Below are positions 41,636 through 52,631 of a stretch of DNA of 64,000 nt, in pieces. How positions within the stretch are numbered: the first letter of the stretch is position 1; every line of letters starts with the position of its first letter. The notes under the pieces were generated by a model. That model saw only the letters and a program-made list of their open reading frames with translations. It searched no databases and was not told the origin of the DNA. The stretch spans positions 2,534,602 to 2,598,601 of the forward strand of contig NZ_CH724156.1 in assembly GCF_000152625.1 (NCBI RefSeq), written 5' to 3'. The stretch comes from Roseovarius nubinhibens ISM. GTDB lineage: Bacteria > Pseudomonadota > Alphaproteobacteria > Rhodobacterales > Rhodobacteraceae. The position numbers and the translations under genes are program-made.

Positions 41636-43735
41636 TCAGCCGGCGCGGCGGAAATCCGTCACATCGGTCACGGTAAAGCGGCCGCCTTTGACCTTTTGCA
41701 GCTTGCCCTGACGCAGGAGCTGACCAAAAGAGCGCAGCCCATCTTCGCGCGAGAAGCCGCTGTCGTCCACTTCGCGCAGCTTGTGCATCAGCATCGGGCG
41801 CGAGAATTGTTCGCGGCCTTCCACATCCGAGATATAGGCGGCGGCGGCTTCGAGCAGCTCGGTCAGGTTGTCGGCCCCGACCTTTTCGGCGTAATCGGCA
41901 AAGCCGCCATCGGTCGAGGGGACGGGCCCGTCGAGCGTGTCGCTTACCAGTTCGGCCTGCGAGACGCGGCGCGGGCGCACCGGCTCGGACGGGGTGTCGA
42001 CGCGCTGTTCGGCGACGAGACGCAGCGGCGCCGGGCGCGAGACCTCGGGGCGGTCGGTGCGGGCTTCGCCATCGGCACGGGGACGGCGCGGGCGCACGGC
42101 CTGCTCCAGATCCATGTGATAGGGCGCGGCATCGGTGCGCGGAGTGATGTCGATCCCGGCGCTTTTCTCGGCCTTGGTGGCGGCGACGGCGGCGCGCAGA
42201 TGCTGGATCGCGCTGCGGCGCTTGCTACCTTCGCTGTCGTCGAGTTGGGTGTCCGCTTCGCGGAACATCCGGTCGGTTTCGGCGGTGTCGGCCTGGGCGG
42301 CGAGACGCGAGGGACGGGGCGCGGCGATGTCGTTTTCGCTGACGTCTTGTGCCTCGTCTTCTGCGGTCTCGTCTTCTGCGGCGGCGCTGGCGGCCTCGGC
42401 CGTGTCCTCGTCGTCGAGATCATCCTCGAGATCATCGTCCAAGTCGTCCATGGCCAGCGCATCGGCGCTCTCGTCATGACCGTTGAATTCGGCCTCGACC
42501 GCGGCGAGTTCGCGCAGCAATTCGGCCTCGGCATCGGGGTCGAGATCTTCGGCGCTGTCTTCTGCATTGTCTTCGGCGGTCTCGTCGGTCGCGACCTCTT
42601 CGGCATCCTCGAAAACGCTGTCGAACTCCGAACGCTTGACCTTGACCACGCGCACGGGGCTCACGTCTTCCAAGGTCTCGGCGGCGTCGTCGGCGGCCTC
42701 GTCGGCCTTATCGTCGGCCAGAAGCGAGGCGAGGCTGTCGCCAAGCTCGACGCTGTCCTCCTCGGCACTGTCTCCGGCGGCACTGTCTTCGGCGGCGGTG
42801 ATGTCGTCCTGAGACGCGGCATCGGCCATCAGCTGCGCCAGCGTGTCCTCGGCCTCGGCGCCAGAGGTGTAAAGCGCGTCCTCGCCCTCTTCGTCATAGA
42901 GCTCAGCGGCCTTTTCGGCGCTGTCCTCTGCGGCGAGCGCGGCGAGCACATCCTCGGTGACATCGACCGGGGTCTCGTCCGCGAGGTCTTCGGCGGTGTC
43001 TTCTGCGAAGGCCTCAGAGATCTCTCCGGCGGTCTCCGGCTCGGCCACAGTCTCGGCCACAGTCTCGGCAGCGGGGGCCACCGATTCGGGGGCGGCATCA
43101 ACCTCTGCCTCTGGCGCGGCGGATTGCATGAAATCCTGCGCGTGCTCGTCCTCATTATAGGTCTCGGCGAAGGCCACGCTCTGCGGGCTGGCGACGGCGC
43201 GAATGCGGCGCAGCTTGTCGGCGACGCTCTCGGCCTCGGCGGGGGCGGCACGGTCGATGTCGCGCGGCGTCGAGGCGACCGGTTCGGCCTCGTATTCGGG
43301 GGTGGGCTGCGCGGCGGTGAAAGGTTCCGGCGCGGGCGCAACAGGGGCGACCGGCGCAGGGGTTTCCATCGCAGCGGCAGGCGCCGGAGCGGGCGCGGGA
43401 GTGGGCTCAGCCGCAGGCGCAGAAGGGGTTTGCGAGGTCAGCTGGGGGGCCGGTTGGGCCGCAGCCTCGGCCTGCTCGGCCTGAGCCGCGCGCAGGTGAA
43501 TGCGCCCCTCGTCATCGCGGGCCTCGACCCGGCGGGAGATTTCACGCTCGGCGATACGGGCCAGCATTTCGGCATCCGGTGTCGGCGGTTCAGCCCCGAA
43601 ATAACGGTCGTCGGCGGCCAGATCACGGAAATATTCCGCGATGGCTTTCATCGTGTCGAAACTGTCGTCAAACCCTTCGAGGGTACAGGAAAATGTCCCG
43701 TAGGAGACCGTTAAAATCTTGCTTGTACTGACCAT
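41636..43735 (-). CDS. large acidic protein with conserved ends, unknown function
   Basis: A 699-residue protein. The N terminus (about 1-75, STSKILTVSYGTFSCTLEGFDDSFDTMKAIAEYFRDLAADDRYFGAEPP) and the C terminus (about 600-699, ending LLRQGKLQKVKGGRFTVTDVTDF) look like conserved folded domains; the C-terminal one resembles a winged helix. The roughly 450 residues between are rich in Asp, Glu and Ala and probably disordered. The start is the ATG at 43735, giving the N terminus MVSTSKIL. It has its own terminator. Homologues are, as I recall, widespread but uncharacterised in Rhodobacteraceae. Confidence 0.8.
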   Translation of the reverse strand: MVSTSKILTVSYGTFSCTLEGFDDSFDTMKAIAEYFRDLAADDRYFGAEPPTPDAEMLARIAEREISRRVEARDDEGRIHLRAAQAEQAEAAAQPAPQLTSQTPSAPAAEPTPAPAPAPAAAMETPAPVAPVAPAPEPFTAAQPTPEYEAEPVASTPRDIDRAAPAEAESVADKLRRIRAVASPQSVAFAETYNEDEHAQDFMQSAAPEAEVDAAPESVAPAAETVAETVAEPETAGEISEAFAEDTAEDLADETPVDVTEDVLAALAAEDSAEKAAELYDEEGEDALYTSGAEAEDTLAQLMADAASQDDITAAEDSAAGDSAEEDSVELGDSLASLLADDKADEAADDAAETLEDVSPVRVVKVKRSEFDSVFEDAEEVATDETAEDNAEDSAEDLDPDAEAELLRELAAVEAEFNGHDESADALAMDDLDDDLEDDLDDEDTAEAASAAAEDETAEDEAQDVSENDIAAPRPSRLAAQADTAETDRMFREADTQLDDSEGSKRRSAIQHLRAAVAATKAEKSAGIDITPRTDAAPYHMDLEQAVRPRRPRADGEARTDRPEVSRPAPLRLVAEQRVDTPSEPVRPRRVSQAELVSDTLDGPVPSTDGGFADYAEKVGADNLTELLEAAAAYISDVEGREQFSRPMLMHKLREVDDSGFSREDGLRSFGQLLRQGKLQKVKGGRFTVTDVTDFRRAG

Positions 43736-43882
43736 GTTATGCTCGCTTTGTGTTGCCCACAACGGAAGGGTTTACCATGGTGAGCCAGTCGAAAGAGGCC
43801 CGAATCTAGGATCATGAGCGTATCATTTCGTGACGAATTTGTGTTCTGTTTCCAATATCGGCAATAATGCGGGGTAGTATCT

Positions 43883-44548
43883 TTGATTGTTTCCAGCTTG
43901 TCACCAATCGCTCTGATCGGCGGTGGGGATATGGACCAGGGCGATCTCGCGGCGGCGCTGGCCCATGCCGAGTGCGTGGTCGCAGCCGATGGCGGCGCTG
44001 ATAAGGCGCTGGCGGCGGGGATCATGCCGGAGGCGGTCATCGGTGATTTCGACAGCCTGTCCGCGCGGGCGCGGCGCGAGATCCCGCAAGAGCGGCTCCA
44101 TCGGATCGACGAACAGGACAGCACCGATTTCGACAAGGCGCTGCGCCATATTGAGGCGCCCCTGATCCTTGGGGTCGGGTTTCTTGGCGCGCGGCTCGAT
44201 CATCAGCTGGCGGCCTGTAACACATTGGTACGCCACGCAGAGGCGCGGGTCATCCTGACCAGCCGCGACAGTATCGTGCTGCTCGCGCCGCCGTCGATTG
44301 TCCTCGATCTGGCGCCGGGGACGGTGGTTTCGCTGTTTCCGCTGGGGGCGGTCGAGGGCGTGTCGGATGGGCTCGAATGGCCGATTGCCGGGCTGAGCTT
44401 TTACCCCGATGGGGTGATCGGCACGTCGAACCGGGCGCTGGGACCGGTCGAGATGAGCTTTACCGCGCCCAAGATGCTGTTGATCCTGCCGGCGGACTGT
44501 CTGGACCGGGTGATCGAGGCGCTGGGGCGCACCGCATCGCATTGGTAA
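43883..44548 (+). CDS. thiamine diphosphokinase
   Basis: A 221-residue enzyme that transfers pyrophosphate from ATP to thiamine. Motifs: IALIGGGD at the N terminus, CVVAADGGADKALAAGIMPEAVIGDFDSL, and DSTDFDKAL, all normal for the family. It starts with TTG at 43883, supported by GGGG eight bases upstream and no usable ATG before residue 17. It is divergent from the large acidic protein gene, and the 147-nt space between holds both promoters. Confidence 0.88.
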   Translation: MIVSSLSPIALIGGGDMDQGDLAAALAHAECVVAADGGADKALAAGIMPEAVIGDFDSLSARARREIPQERLHRIDEQDSTDFDKALRHIEAPLILGVGFLGARLDHQLAACNTLVRHAEARVILTSRDSIVLLAPPSIVLDLAPGTVVSLFPLGAVEGVSDGLEWPIAGLSFYPDGVIGTSNRALGPVEMSFTAPKMLLILPADCLDRVIEALGRTASHW

Positions 44549-44600
44549 GATCAGGGCGGTAAGATCAGGGCGGTGAGATCAGGGCGGTGAGATCAGGGCG
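44547..44600. repeat. 14-bp tandem repeat between convergent genes
   Basis: RAGATCAGGGCGGT is repeated 3.9 times (44547, 44561, 44575, 44589). The first copy overlaps the end of the thiamine diphosphokinase gene and the last supplies the stop codon of the EamA gene on the other strand. Confidence 0.9.
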
Positions 44601-45522
44601 CGGGCGGCGGGCGGCGTTCGAGATGCTGTTCGCGCAGAAAGACAAAAAGCCCTGAGCCGACGATCAGCGCAATCCCCACCATGGCAAGCCCATCGGGCAG
44701 CGTGCCAAAGACATAGAACCCCATGACCGTGGCCGAGACAATCTCGAGATATTGCAGCGGTGCGATGGTCGAGGCGGGCGCGAGCGAGAGCGCGAAGCTC
44801 AGGCAGACATGGCTCAGCGTGGCGATCAGGCCGACCACCGCCAGAAGCCACACTTCGCGCGGACCGGGCCAGGAGGGGTCGAGCTCGGACAGGCCAGAGC
44901 CGTTGAACGCAGTCAGCAGCGGGAGGGCGATGAGCACGGCGGCAATGCCGGTATAGGCCTGCAATGTGATCGGGTGCATTCGCGTCGCCATGCGCCGGGT
45001 GAGGATCATGTAGAAGGCAAAGAGAAAGGCGGTGACCAGCGGCAAGAGCGCCACCGGGCCGACATCCTGAAAGGTTGGCCGGATGATCAGGAGCGCCCCG
45101 GCAAAGCCCACGGCACAGGCGATATAGCGGCGCGGGCCGATCGGCTCGCCCAGCATCCATGCGCCGAGAAGCGTCAGGATGAAGGGCTCGACAAAGAAGA
45201 TCGAGATCGCCTCGGCCACCGGCATGAAACGCAGCGAAAAGAAAAAGCACGAGGTCGCCACCAGCAAGAGCGCGGCGCGCATGAGATGCAGCCCCATTTC
45301 GCCGCGCCGGGGCCGGTGCAGCCAGCCCATCCAGGCCGCGAGCGGCAGGAGCAACGCGCTTTGAAAGACAAAGCGGGTGGCGGCCACCTGACCCACCGCC
45401 ACCTGATCGCCGATCAGCTTGGCGGCGGTGTCCATAACCGGCGCGAGGACGGAAAACCCCACCATGAAGAGGATGCCGAGCGTCGTCTCGCTCATCCCCG
45501 CGATGGTGGGCCGCCCGGTCAT
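44593..45522 (-). CDS. EamA/DMT-family transporter
   Basis: A 309-residue membrane protein with ten predicted helices in two EamA repeats (residues about 10-145 and 155-295). Members export metabolites or amino acids. Start: ATG at 45522 shares one base with the serine dehydratase stop; MSETTLGI at 45495 is a shorter option. Coupling to a serine-degrading enzyme hints at an amino acid or pyruvate-related substrate, but nothing more specific is supported. Confidence 0.85.
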   Translation of the reverse strand: MTGRPTIAGMSETTLGILFMVGFSVLAPVMDTAAKLIGDQVAVGQVAATRFVFQSALLLPLAAWMGWLHRPRRGEMGLHLMRAALLLVATSCFFFSLRFMPVAEAISIFFVEPFILTLLGAWMLGEPIGPRRYIACAVGFAGALLIIRPTFQDVGPVALLPLVTAFLFAFYMILTRRMATRMHPITLQAYTGIAAVLIALPLLTAFNGSGLSELDPSWPGPREVWLLAVVGLIATLSHVCLSFALSLAPASTIAPLQYLEIVSATVMGFYVFGTLPDGLAMVGIALIVGSGLFVFLREQHLERRPPPAP

Positions 45523-46895
45523 CAGCAGTTGGGCACGTTGACGGCGAGACCGCCGAGCGAGGTTTCCTTGTATTTCTCGCTCATATCCGCGCCGGTCTGG
45601 CGCATGGTTTCGATACAGGCGTCAAGCGGCACCAGATGCGTGCCATCGCCGCGCAGCGCGAGGCTCGCGGCCGAGACGGCCTTGATCGCGCCAAGCCCGT
45701 TGCGTTCGATGCAGGGCACCTGCACCAGCCCTTTGACCGGGTCGCATGTCATGCCGAGGTGATGTTCGAGCGCAATCTCGGCGGCGTTTTCGATCTGCTC
45801 CGGGGTGCCGCCCAGCACCGCGGCGAGACCGGCCGCGCCCATGGCGGCGGCGCTGCCCACCTCGGCCTGACAGCCCGCTTCGGCGCCAGAGATGGAGGCG
45901 TTGAACTTGACCAGCCCGCCGATGGCCGAGGCGGTGAGCAGGAAATCCTCGACGCGGTCGCTGCTTGCCCCCGGCACATGGTCGAGCCAGTAGCGGATGA
46001 CCGCAGGGACCACCCCCGCCGCGCCATTGGTGGGCGCGGTGACGACCTGACCGCCAGCGGCGTTTTCCTCGTTCACCGCCATGGCATAGACGCTCATCCA
46101 GTCGTTGATCTTATGCGGCGCGCTGAGGTTGGTGCCGCGCTCGGCCAAGAGCGCCTCGTGAATGCCCTTGGCGCGGCGTTTCACCTGCAGCCCGCCGGGC
46201 AGGATGCCGTCGGTGGCAAGGCCACGGTCGATGCAATCGCTCATCACCTGCCAGATCTTGGCCACCCCGGTGCGCAGGTTTTCCGCCCCGCCGCGCGCCT
46301 CTTCATTGGCGCGTTTCATCTGGGCGATGCTCTTGCCCGAGGTTTCCGCCATCTCGAGCATCTCGGCGGCGGATTTGAACGGGTAGGGGACCGGTGCGCC
46401 ATCATCGGTGTCGCGCCCTTGGGCGAGCTCGTCCTCGGTCAGCACAAAGCCACCGCCGATGGAATAATAGGTCTCTTGCAGGATCACGTCGCCCTGCGCG
46501 TCGGTGGCCATCAGGATCATGCCATTGGCGTGACCGGCGAGATTGGGGCCGAAATCAAAGATGAGATCATCCTTGGGGTGAAAGCGCAGCTCGGGCAGGC
46601 CCTCGGGGCGCAGCGTCTGGGTCTCGCGGATCTGGGCGAGGGTTTCCTCGGCCTTTTCATGATCGTAGCTCTCGGGCAGGAACCCTGCGAGCCCGAGGAT
46701 CGTGGCGCGGTCGGTGGCATGGCCGACGCCGGTGAAGGCGAGGCTGCCATGCAGCGAGCCCTTGACGCCTGCGGGGGCAAAGGGCGCGGCGCGTATCTTG
46801 TCCAGAAACCGGGCGGCGGCGACCATCGGCCCCATCGTGTGCGACGAGGACGGGCCTACGCCCACTTTGAACATATCGAACACCGAGAGAAACAT
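45522..46895 (-). CDS. L-serine ammonia-lyase (single-chain, iron-sulfur)
   Basis: A 457-residue L-serine dehydratase that makes pyruvate and ammonia. [24 protein letters not shown] opens the beta domain, [11 protein letters not shown] follows, and the alpha domain carries the [4Fe-4S] Cys residues in [32 protein letters not shown] and near the C terminus (DACIETM, final VPNC). The C-terminal Cys tail inserting in the active site is typical of this family. Leads an operon with the EamA gene. Confidence 0.95.
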   Translation of the reverse strand: MFLSVFDMFKVGVGPSSSHTMGPMVAAARFLDKIRAAPFAPAGVKGSLHGSLAFTGVGHATDRATILGLAGFLPESYDHEKAEETLAQIRETQTLRPEGLPELRFHPKDDLIFDFGPNLAGHANGMILMATDAQGDVILQETYYSIGGGFVLTEDELAQGRDTDDGAPVPYPFKSAAEMLEMAETSGKSIAQMKRANEEARGGAENLRTGVAKIWQVMSDCIDRGLATDGILPGGLQVKRRAKGIHEALLAERGTNLSAPHKINDWMSVYAMAVNEENAAGGQVVTAPTNGAAGVVPAVIRYWLDHVPGASSDRVEDFLLTASAIGGLVKFNASISGAEAGCQAEVGSAAAMGAAGLAAVLGGTPEQIENAAEIALEHHLGMTCDPVKGLVQVPCIERNGLGAIKAVSAASLALRGDGTHLVPLDACIETMRQTGADMSEKYKETSLGGLAVNVPNC

Positions 46896-46991
46896 CGGGA
46901 CACCTCTTTTGCTCTCACCGCGTGGCCCGACCGCGCGGGGCGGTGGGCTGCGGGGCGAGAATCGTCAATTGCGCTTTGGGCCACTCTCCAC

Positions 46992-48035
46992 TTATTTCGG
47001 CGGCGTGAACCTTGCGTCTGCGCCAGTCTTGGCGGTTTTGGCGACATCGTGAAATTTGTTCTCGCGCGCATCGCCAAAGAGCTGACGGCTTTCGAGAAAT
47101 TCCCGCTGGGCCGTGTAGAAATCGGTCAGGAACCGCCATTGATCGTTCGGATTGACCGTTTCGGGATAGTCGATCTTGGTCAGGATCGTCTTGGTCACCG
47201 AAGAGACATTGTTGCGCTGTTCCGGCGATTGCGGCGGGCTGCGCAGGATCTGCTCCAGCGTTTGCAGCTCGAACCGGCCATAGATGCCGAGATGGCTCGG
47301 ATCAAAGAGATAGCGCGGCTTGGCGCGGGTTTCGGTCGCGGTCTGCGCGAGATCGGGCAAGAGCAGCGTCAGCGGCTGATCCACCACCAGCGTTCCGGCG
47401 ATCATGTCGCCAAGCCGCTGACGGCGTTTGTTGAAGAACGGCACCAAGAGCACCACGACCACCCAGAGCATGAGGAGAGCGGTGGCGTAGCCGGGTTTGT
47501 CGGGGACGCTGAAGATCATTGCGATCGGGGTAAAGACCTCGATCTCTTTCATCAGGTTGCGGGCGGTGATCTGATAGGGGGTGAGCCGCGTGCCATCGGC
47601 GCTGATCACCCGGATCTTGACGAGGCGCTTGCCCAGGGTGCGGCCATTCCAGACCAGTTCGGACAGAACGTAATAGGGCACGCGCACAAAGAAAAAGAGC
47701 AGCGACAGCAGGATGAGAAAGGCGCTCCAGCCGAGGAGATTGCTCCAGAGCAGCAAAAACAGAAGGAGGATGACACCGCCGAAGGTGATCAGGATGTCGA
47801 GGAGCTGCGCGCCAAGCCGCGCGCCGCCGCCAGAGATGTCGAAGGCAATGGGGACGCCTTCGGGCGGCAGGTAATTCTCGAGCCGCCGGCCGCCTTGGGA
47901 TTTGTTGACCGTCGTGCCGCGCACCGGGGCGGGCTCGGTCGTATTGGTTTGGGCCTGTGCGGTCTGGGATTGTGTGGCCTGAGACTGGGGGCTCTGGGAC
48001 TGGGCGGCCCCGGTTTGCGCGCTGTTGATGCTCAT
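46992..48035 (-). CDS. RDD-family membrane protein
   Basis: A 347-residue protein. A Gln/Ser-rich N-terminal tail (about 8-32, alternating Q-S/Q-A-Q) precedes an RDD domain with helices at LLDILITFGGVILLLFLLL, AFLILLSLLFFFVRVPYYVL and ATALLMLWVVVVLLVPFF; the Asp and Arg of the RDD motif are in ARLGAQLLD and KRRQRLGDM. A soluble C-terminal domain of about 110 residues follows. Last gene of the MoxR cluster, overlapping the SpoIIM gene by 4 nt. Confidence 0.88.
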   Translation of the reverse strand: MSINSAQTGAAQSQSPQSQATQSQTAQAQTNTTEPAPVRGTTVNKSQGGRRLENYLPPEGVPIAFDISGGGARLGAQLLDILITFGGVILLLFLLLWSNLLGWSAFLILLSLLFFFVRVPYYVLSELVWNGRTLGKRLVKIRVISADGTRLTPYQITARNLMKEIEVFTPIAMIFSVPDKPGYATALLMLWVVVVLLVPFFNKRRQRLGDMIAGTLVVDQPLTLLLPDLAQTATETRAKPRYLFDPSHLGIYGRFELQTLEQILRSPPQSPEQRNNVSSVTKTILTKIDYPETVNPNDQWRFLTDFYTAQREFLESRQLFGDARENKFHDVAKTAKTGADARFTPPK

Positions 48036-49081
48036 GCCGGGCCACCTGTGCCGCTGCCGTCACCCGACCGGCCCGCCAGGATCAGCCACGCCAGCCAGCC
48101 AAGCCCGATGCCCCAGCCGATGGCGAGGCGCAGCTCGGTCGATTGCACGGTCTGGCGCAGGAAGCCTTCGATGAAGGCGGCGGCGATGAGCATGAGCGCG
48201 GCGAGGATGACCAGACAGACCGCATCGCGGCCCCGGGCGCGCAGCGCGGCGCGGCGGGTGAGCTGACCGGGCATCAGCACCGCGAGGCCAAGCTGTGCGC
48301 CACCGGCACAGGCGATGCAGATCGCCGAAAGCTCTGTCACCCCGTGAATCGACAGCCAGCCAAAGAGCTCATAGCCGAGCCCGGCCTTGGCAAACATGGC
48401 AAAGAACGCGCCCAGCACCAGACCGTTGTAGAAGGTCAGGGCAAAGCTCGGCAGGCTGACGAAAATGCCCAGCGCAAAGATCAGGATGGCGATCTGGGTG
48501 TTGTGCGAAAAGAGCTGGGCGGCAAAGGCCCCGAGCATTTCATGCGCCCTGGGGTTGTCGTCGAAGAGCGTGCTGCGCAGATAGCTGGCCGAGGCCTCGG
48601 GGGTGCGCCCGTCCGACAGGCCCGACGGCACGAAGCTGTAGAACCAGGACGGGTCGTCGAAAAACAGCATGTAGCCGGTGAAGGCGCCCAGCGCCATGGC
48701 GAGAAAACCGATCGCGAGCGCCAGCGCCGAATTGCGCACCGCCTGCGGGATGTACTGGGTGAAGAGCTTGACGAGCGCGTCGCGGACGCTTTCCTGTGGC
48801 GCGTAGATCACCAGATAGGCCCGCGCGCAGAGCGCCTCGAGATAGGCGAGCAGCGCCTGATCGAGCGAGATGGCGCGCGCCACGCTCAGCGAATTCATCG
48901 CCTGCCGATAGAGGCTCGGCAGGGCGAGCGTGTCCTGATAGCTCATGTTGCGGACGCCGCGTTTCTCGGCCTCGACCACCAGCGCGTCGAGCCGTTTCCA
49001 GCTCGTCTCGCGCTCCTTGCGGAACCGGGCCGAACGGATGGCGTCGCTGACAGGGGGCGGCGTGGCATGGGTGTCGGTCAT
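48032..49081 (-). CDS. SpoIIM-like (stage II sporulation protein M) membrane protein
   Basis: A 349-residue protein with a cytoplasmic N-terminal part (WKRLDALVVEAEKRGVRNMSYQDTLALPSLYRQ) and at least five helices. FSHNTQIAILIFALGIFVSLPSFALTFYNGLVLGAFFAMF and FGWLSIHGVTELSAICIAGG-like region are SpoIIM features. Despite the name it is not linked to sporulation here. It sits between RDD and DUF58 genes, its constant partners in MoxR clusters. Confidence 0.87.
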   Translation of the reverse strand: MTDTHATPPPVSDAIRSARFRKERETSWKRLDALVVEAEKRGVRNMSYQDTLALPSLYRQAMNSLSVARAISLDQALLAYLEALCARAYLVIYAPQESVRDALVKLFTQYIPQAVRNSALALAIGFLAMALGAFTGYMLFFDDPSWFYSFVPSGLSDGRTPEASASYLRSTLFDDNPRAHEMLGAFAAQLFSHNTQIAILIFALGIFVSLPSFALTFYNGLVLGAFFAMFAKAGLGYELFGWLSIHGVTELSAICIACAGGAQLGLAVLMPGQLTRRAALRARGRDAVCLVILAALMLIAAAFIEGFLRQTVQSTELRLAIGWGIGLGWLAWLILAGRSGDGSGTGGPA

Positions 49082-50391
49082 ATCAGCCCCTGCGATTTGA
49101 TATCCATATAGCGCGAGATGAGCTCGGGGGTGAGCGATTGCGGATCGCTGTCGAGGCAGAGCACGCCGAGCCGGCGCAGACGGTCGAGCACCCGCGCCCG
49201 TTCCTGTCGCAGCTGGCTCGCCGAGATGGCCCGCGCCACGCTGTCCATCGAGAGATCCTCGGGATGGGCCAGCGCGTCGAGCTCGCGGTCGCGCAGCGCG
49301 ACATAGAGCACGAGATGCTGGCGCGTCATCACCGCGAGGTTTTCGATCAGCAGCTCGGCGCTGGTGCTGTCGACGAAATCGGAAAAGATGATGACCAGAG
49401 AGCGCCGCGACAGCAGCCCGTGGAGATGGGTGAGGGCGAGGGTGTGGTTGCTCTCGGAATGGCTCTCCCGCAGATCGGCGGTCACCGCGCGGATGCGGCC
49501 AAAGGCGTTGCGCCCGGCGCGCGGCGGCACCACCTGACCGGGGCGCGCCCCAAAGGTGTAGAACCCCACATTGTCGCCGCCCAGTACCCCGGCCCAGGTC
49601 ATCGCCAGGGCGGCGTTGATCGCATGGTCGAGCTTGGAGAGCGTGTCGAGCTTCTGCGCCATGAGATGGCCGTGATCGACGCAGATCATGATCTGGTGAT
49701 TGCGTTCGGCGCGGGTCTCGCGGGCCACCATCGCGTTCATCCGGGCCGAGCGTTTCCAGTCAATGCTGCGCGGGTCCATGCCGGGCATATAGTCGCGCAA
49801 CTGATGAAATTCGGACCCTTCGCCCTTGAGCGTCGTGGTCTTGAGCCCGTCGAGAAGCGGCAGCATCTGGGTCTGGATCTCGCCCGAGAGGATCGGCTGA
49901 AGGTTGGGCTGGATCTTGATCTCGAGATCGAGCGGCCAGCGCGGCAGGATCTCGAAGAGGCCAAAGCGCGAGCCATAGCACAGCGTGATGTCGTCGACGC
50001 GCTGGGTGCCGCGTTCGACCGGGCGCAGACCGATGTCAAAGGTGATCTCTCCCGCGCCTTCCGAGGGGCTGAGATCGACCGTGTCCTGCACCACCAGCCC
50101 GGCGCTCTGGCCAAGCCGCGCGGCAATGACACGCGGCAGCGGCCCGGATTTGCGCGAAAGCGTGCCGCGCAGCCGGGTCTCGACCCCGTTATAGCCCTGC
50201 GAGGGCAGCAGCGCCTCGAGCGTGAGACTGCGGCTTGCCACCGACAGGAGGAGATCGGCACAGCCCACGAGCGCCAGCCCGCCCCACAACAGGAGCAGCG
50301 CCAGGCTCGCATCCGGCAAGAGCCCGGTGACCAGCACCGTGACCGCAGCCAGCGCCAGTGTCAGCGCAACAAGGCGACGCGACGGGCGCAT
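49078..50391 (-). CDS. DUF58 protein (MoxR partner)
   Basis: A 437-residue protein with two N-terminal helices (about 8-45) and a soluble part. The DUF58 signature is EFHQLRDYMPGMDPRSIDWKRSARMNAMVARE followed by a von Willebrand A-like strand (QIMICVDHGHLM). The MIDAS-type Asp is kept but the following Ser-x-Ser is not. MoxR ATPases and DUF58 proteins act together in maturation of other complexes. It directly follows the MoxR gene. Confidence 0.9.
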   Translation of the reverse strand: MRPSRRLVALTLALAAVTVLVTGLLPDASLALLLLWGGLALVGCADLLLSVASRSLTLEALLPSQGYNGVETRLRGTLSRKSGPLPRVIAARLGQSAGLVVQDTVDLSPSEGAGEITFDIGLRPVERGTQRVDDITLCYGSRFGLFEILPRWPLDLEIKIQPNLQPILSGEIQTQMLPLLDGLKTTTLKGEGSEFHQLRDYMPGMDPRSIDWKRSARMNAMVARETRAERNHQIMICVDHGHLMAQKLDTLSKLDHAINAALAMTWAGVLGGDNVGFYTFGARPGQVVPPRAGRNAFGRIRAVTADLRESHSESNHTLALTHLHGLLSRRSLVIIFSDFVDSTSAELLIENLAVMTRQHLVLYVALRDRELDALAHPEDLSMDSVARAISASQLRQERARVLDRLRRLGVLCLDSDPQSLTPELISRYMDIKSQGLI

Positions 50392-51348
<957 letters not shown>

Positions 51349-52631
51349 AGCGTTCCACAACCTGTTTCAAGAGCAATTTATACGTGCCGAGCAGCCGGTA
51401 GATCTCGGCCTGCGGCAAAGACGGGGCCTCGGAGATGAGCGCGCGCGCCGTCGCTTCGAACTCGCGGGCGAGGGTCGGGTCCTGCCGGGCGAGATGGGCA
51501 AAGAGCCGCTCTTGCCCGGCCGCGCCCTGATCGGGGCCAAAGACCTGACGGGTGATGTCGATGAGCTGGGCCTGCACGAAATCCGACACCAGATGCCCGT
51601 CATGACCCGACAGACGCAGCAGCCGCGCCTTGGCGGCAATCGATGCCTCGCGCGAGATCCCGTGGCCGTCACCCGGGTCGTCCAGCGGCCGCACCGGGCC
51701 GAAACGCCGGGTGCCGCGCCAATAGACCACCGCAATCACCAGCGCCAGCATCGCCCAGAGCACGTTGAACGGATAGTCGAACATCCGGCCAAAATCATCG
51801 GCGGTGCGCTCATAGTCGCGCCGCTCTACGTCGGTGGCCTCATATTCGGTGAGCAGGTCCGGGCTGGTGTCGACATAGATGTCGCGGGTGATATCGCCGC
51901 CGACCCGGCGGGCGAGGGCGGTGGCAAAACGCGCGTTGTCGCCAAGGCCGAGCCCGTGATTGTTCAGAAGATCGGGGTCGGTGACGATCCATGTGGCATG
52001 CTCTGGCTCGGGCAGATCACAGCTCAGGACAAAGACGCTCTCGCCGAGCGCCGCCTCGGGCCGGCAGTGTTCGGGCAGGGTGTCGCGCGGCAGGCTTTGC
52101 GCCTGAAAGAGCGCGACATCGGCCCCAAAGAGCGTCCCGCGCAGAAACTCCGGCCCGGCCCGGTTGATCCGCGCGTCTTTCAGCCCGATCTGCCGCAACA
52201 GCCGCGACAGGTTGCCGGAGCGGATCAGCGTCAGTTCATGCGCGATGCCGGTCTCGACAAATCCGGTGCGCCATTTCGGCAAGACGAGCACCGTTGGCAG
52301 CTCGATGAGCTTGGTCTCGAAGGCAAAGCGTTCCATGTCCTTCTGGGTCTGTTGATGAAACAGCTCATCCTTGGTGGTCGGACGCTGGGGAGGCTTTTCG
52401 AGGTCAATGTCATAGAGCGGCAGCAGCCGGAACGACAGATCCTCGCGATTGGGATGCAGCCGCCGGTTCGAGGCGCGGACCGGCAGATTGTCGGCCTCAT
52501 AGACCGGGATCAGCCCGTGTAGCCCGATGACAGACCGATCGATATAACCGCCCTCCTCGCCGCCGCGCAGCAAGAAGAGCCCCGCGAGACCGGCGAGGAT
52601 CAGCCCCGCCACCACCACCATGGGACCCTTG

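Noticed and set aside
41696-43714. 672-residue plus-strand frame opposite the acidic protein gene
   Set aside because: A shadow of GAG/GCC-rich codons on the minus strand. The minus-strand gene has conserved ends, a sensible start and its own terminator.
45636-48266. 876-residue open frame on the plus strand
   Set aside because: It runs antisense to the serine dehydratase and RDD genes. High GC at third codon positions leaves the opposite strand open. The product is rich in Gly, Arg, His and Asp without any domain.
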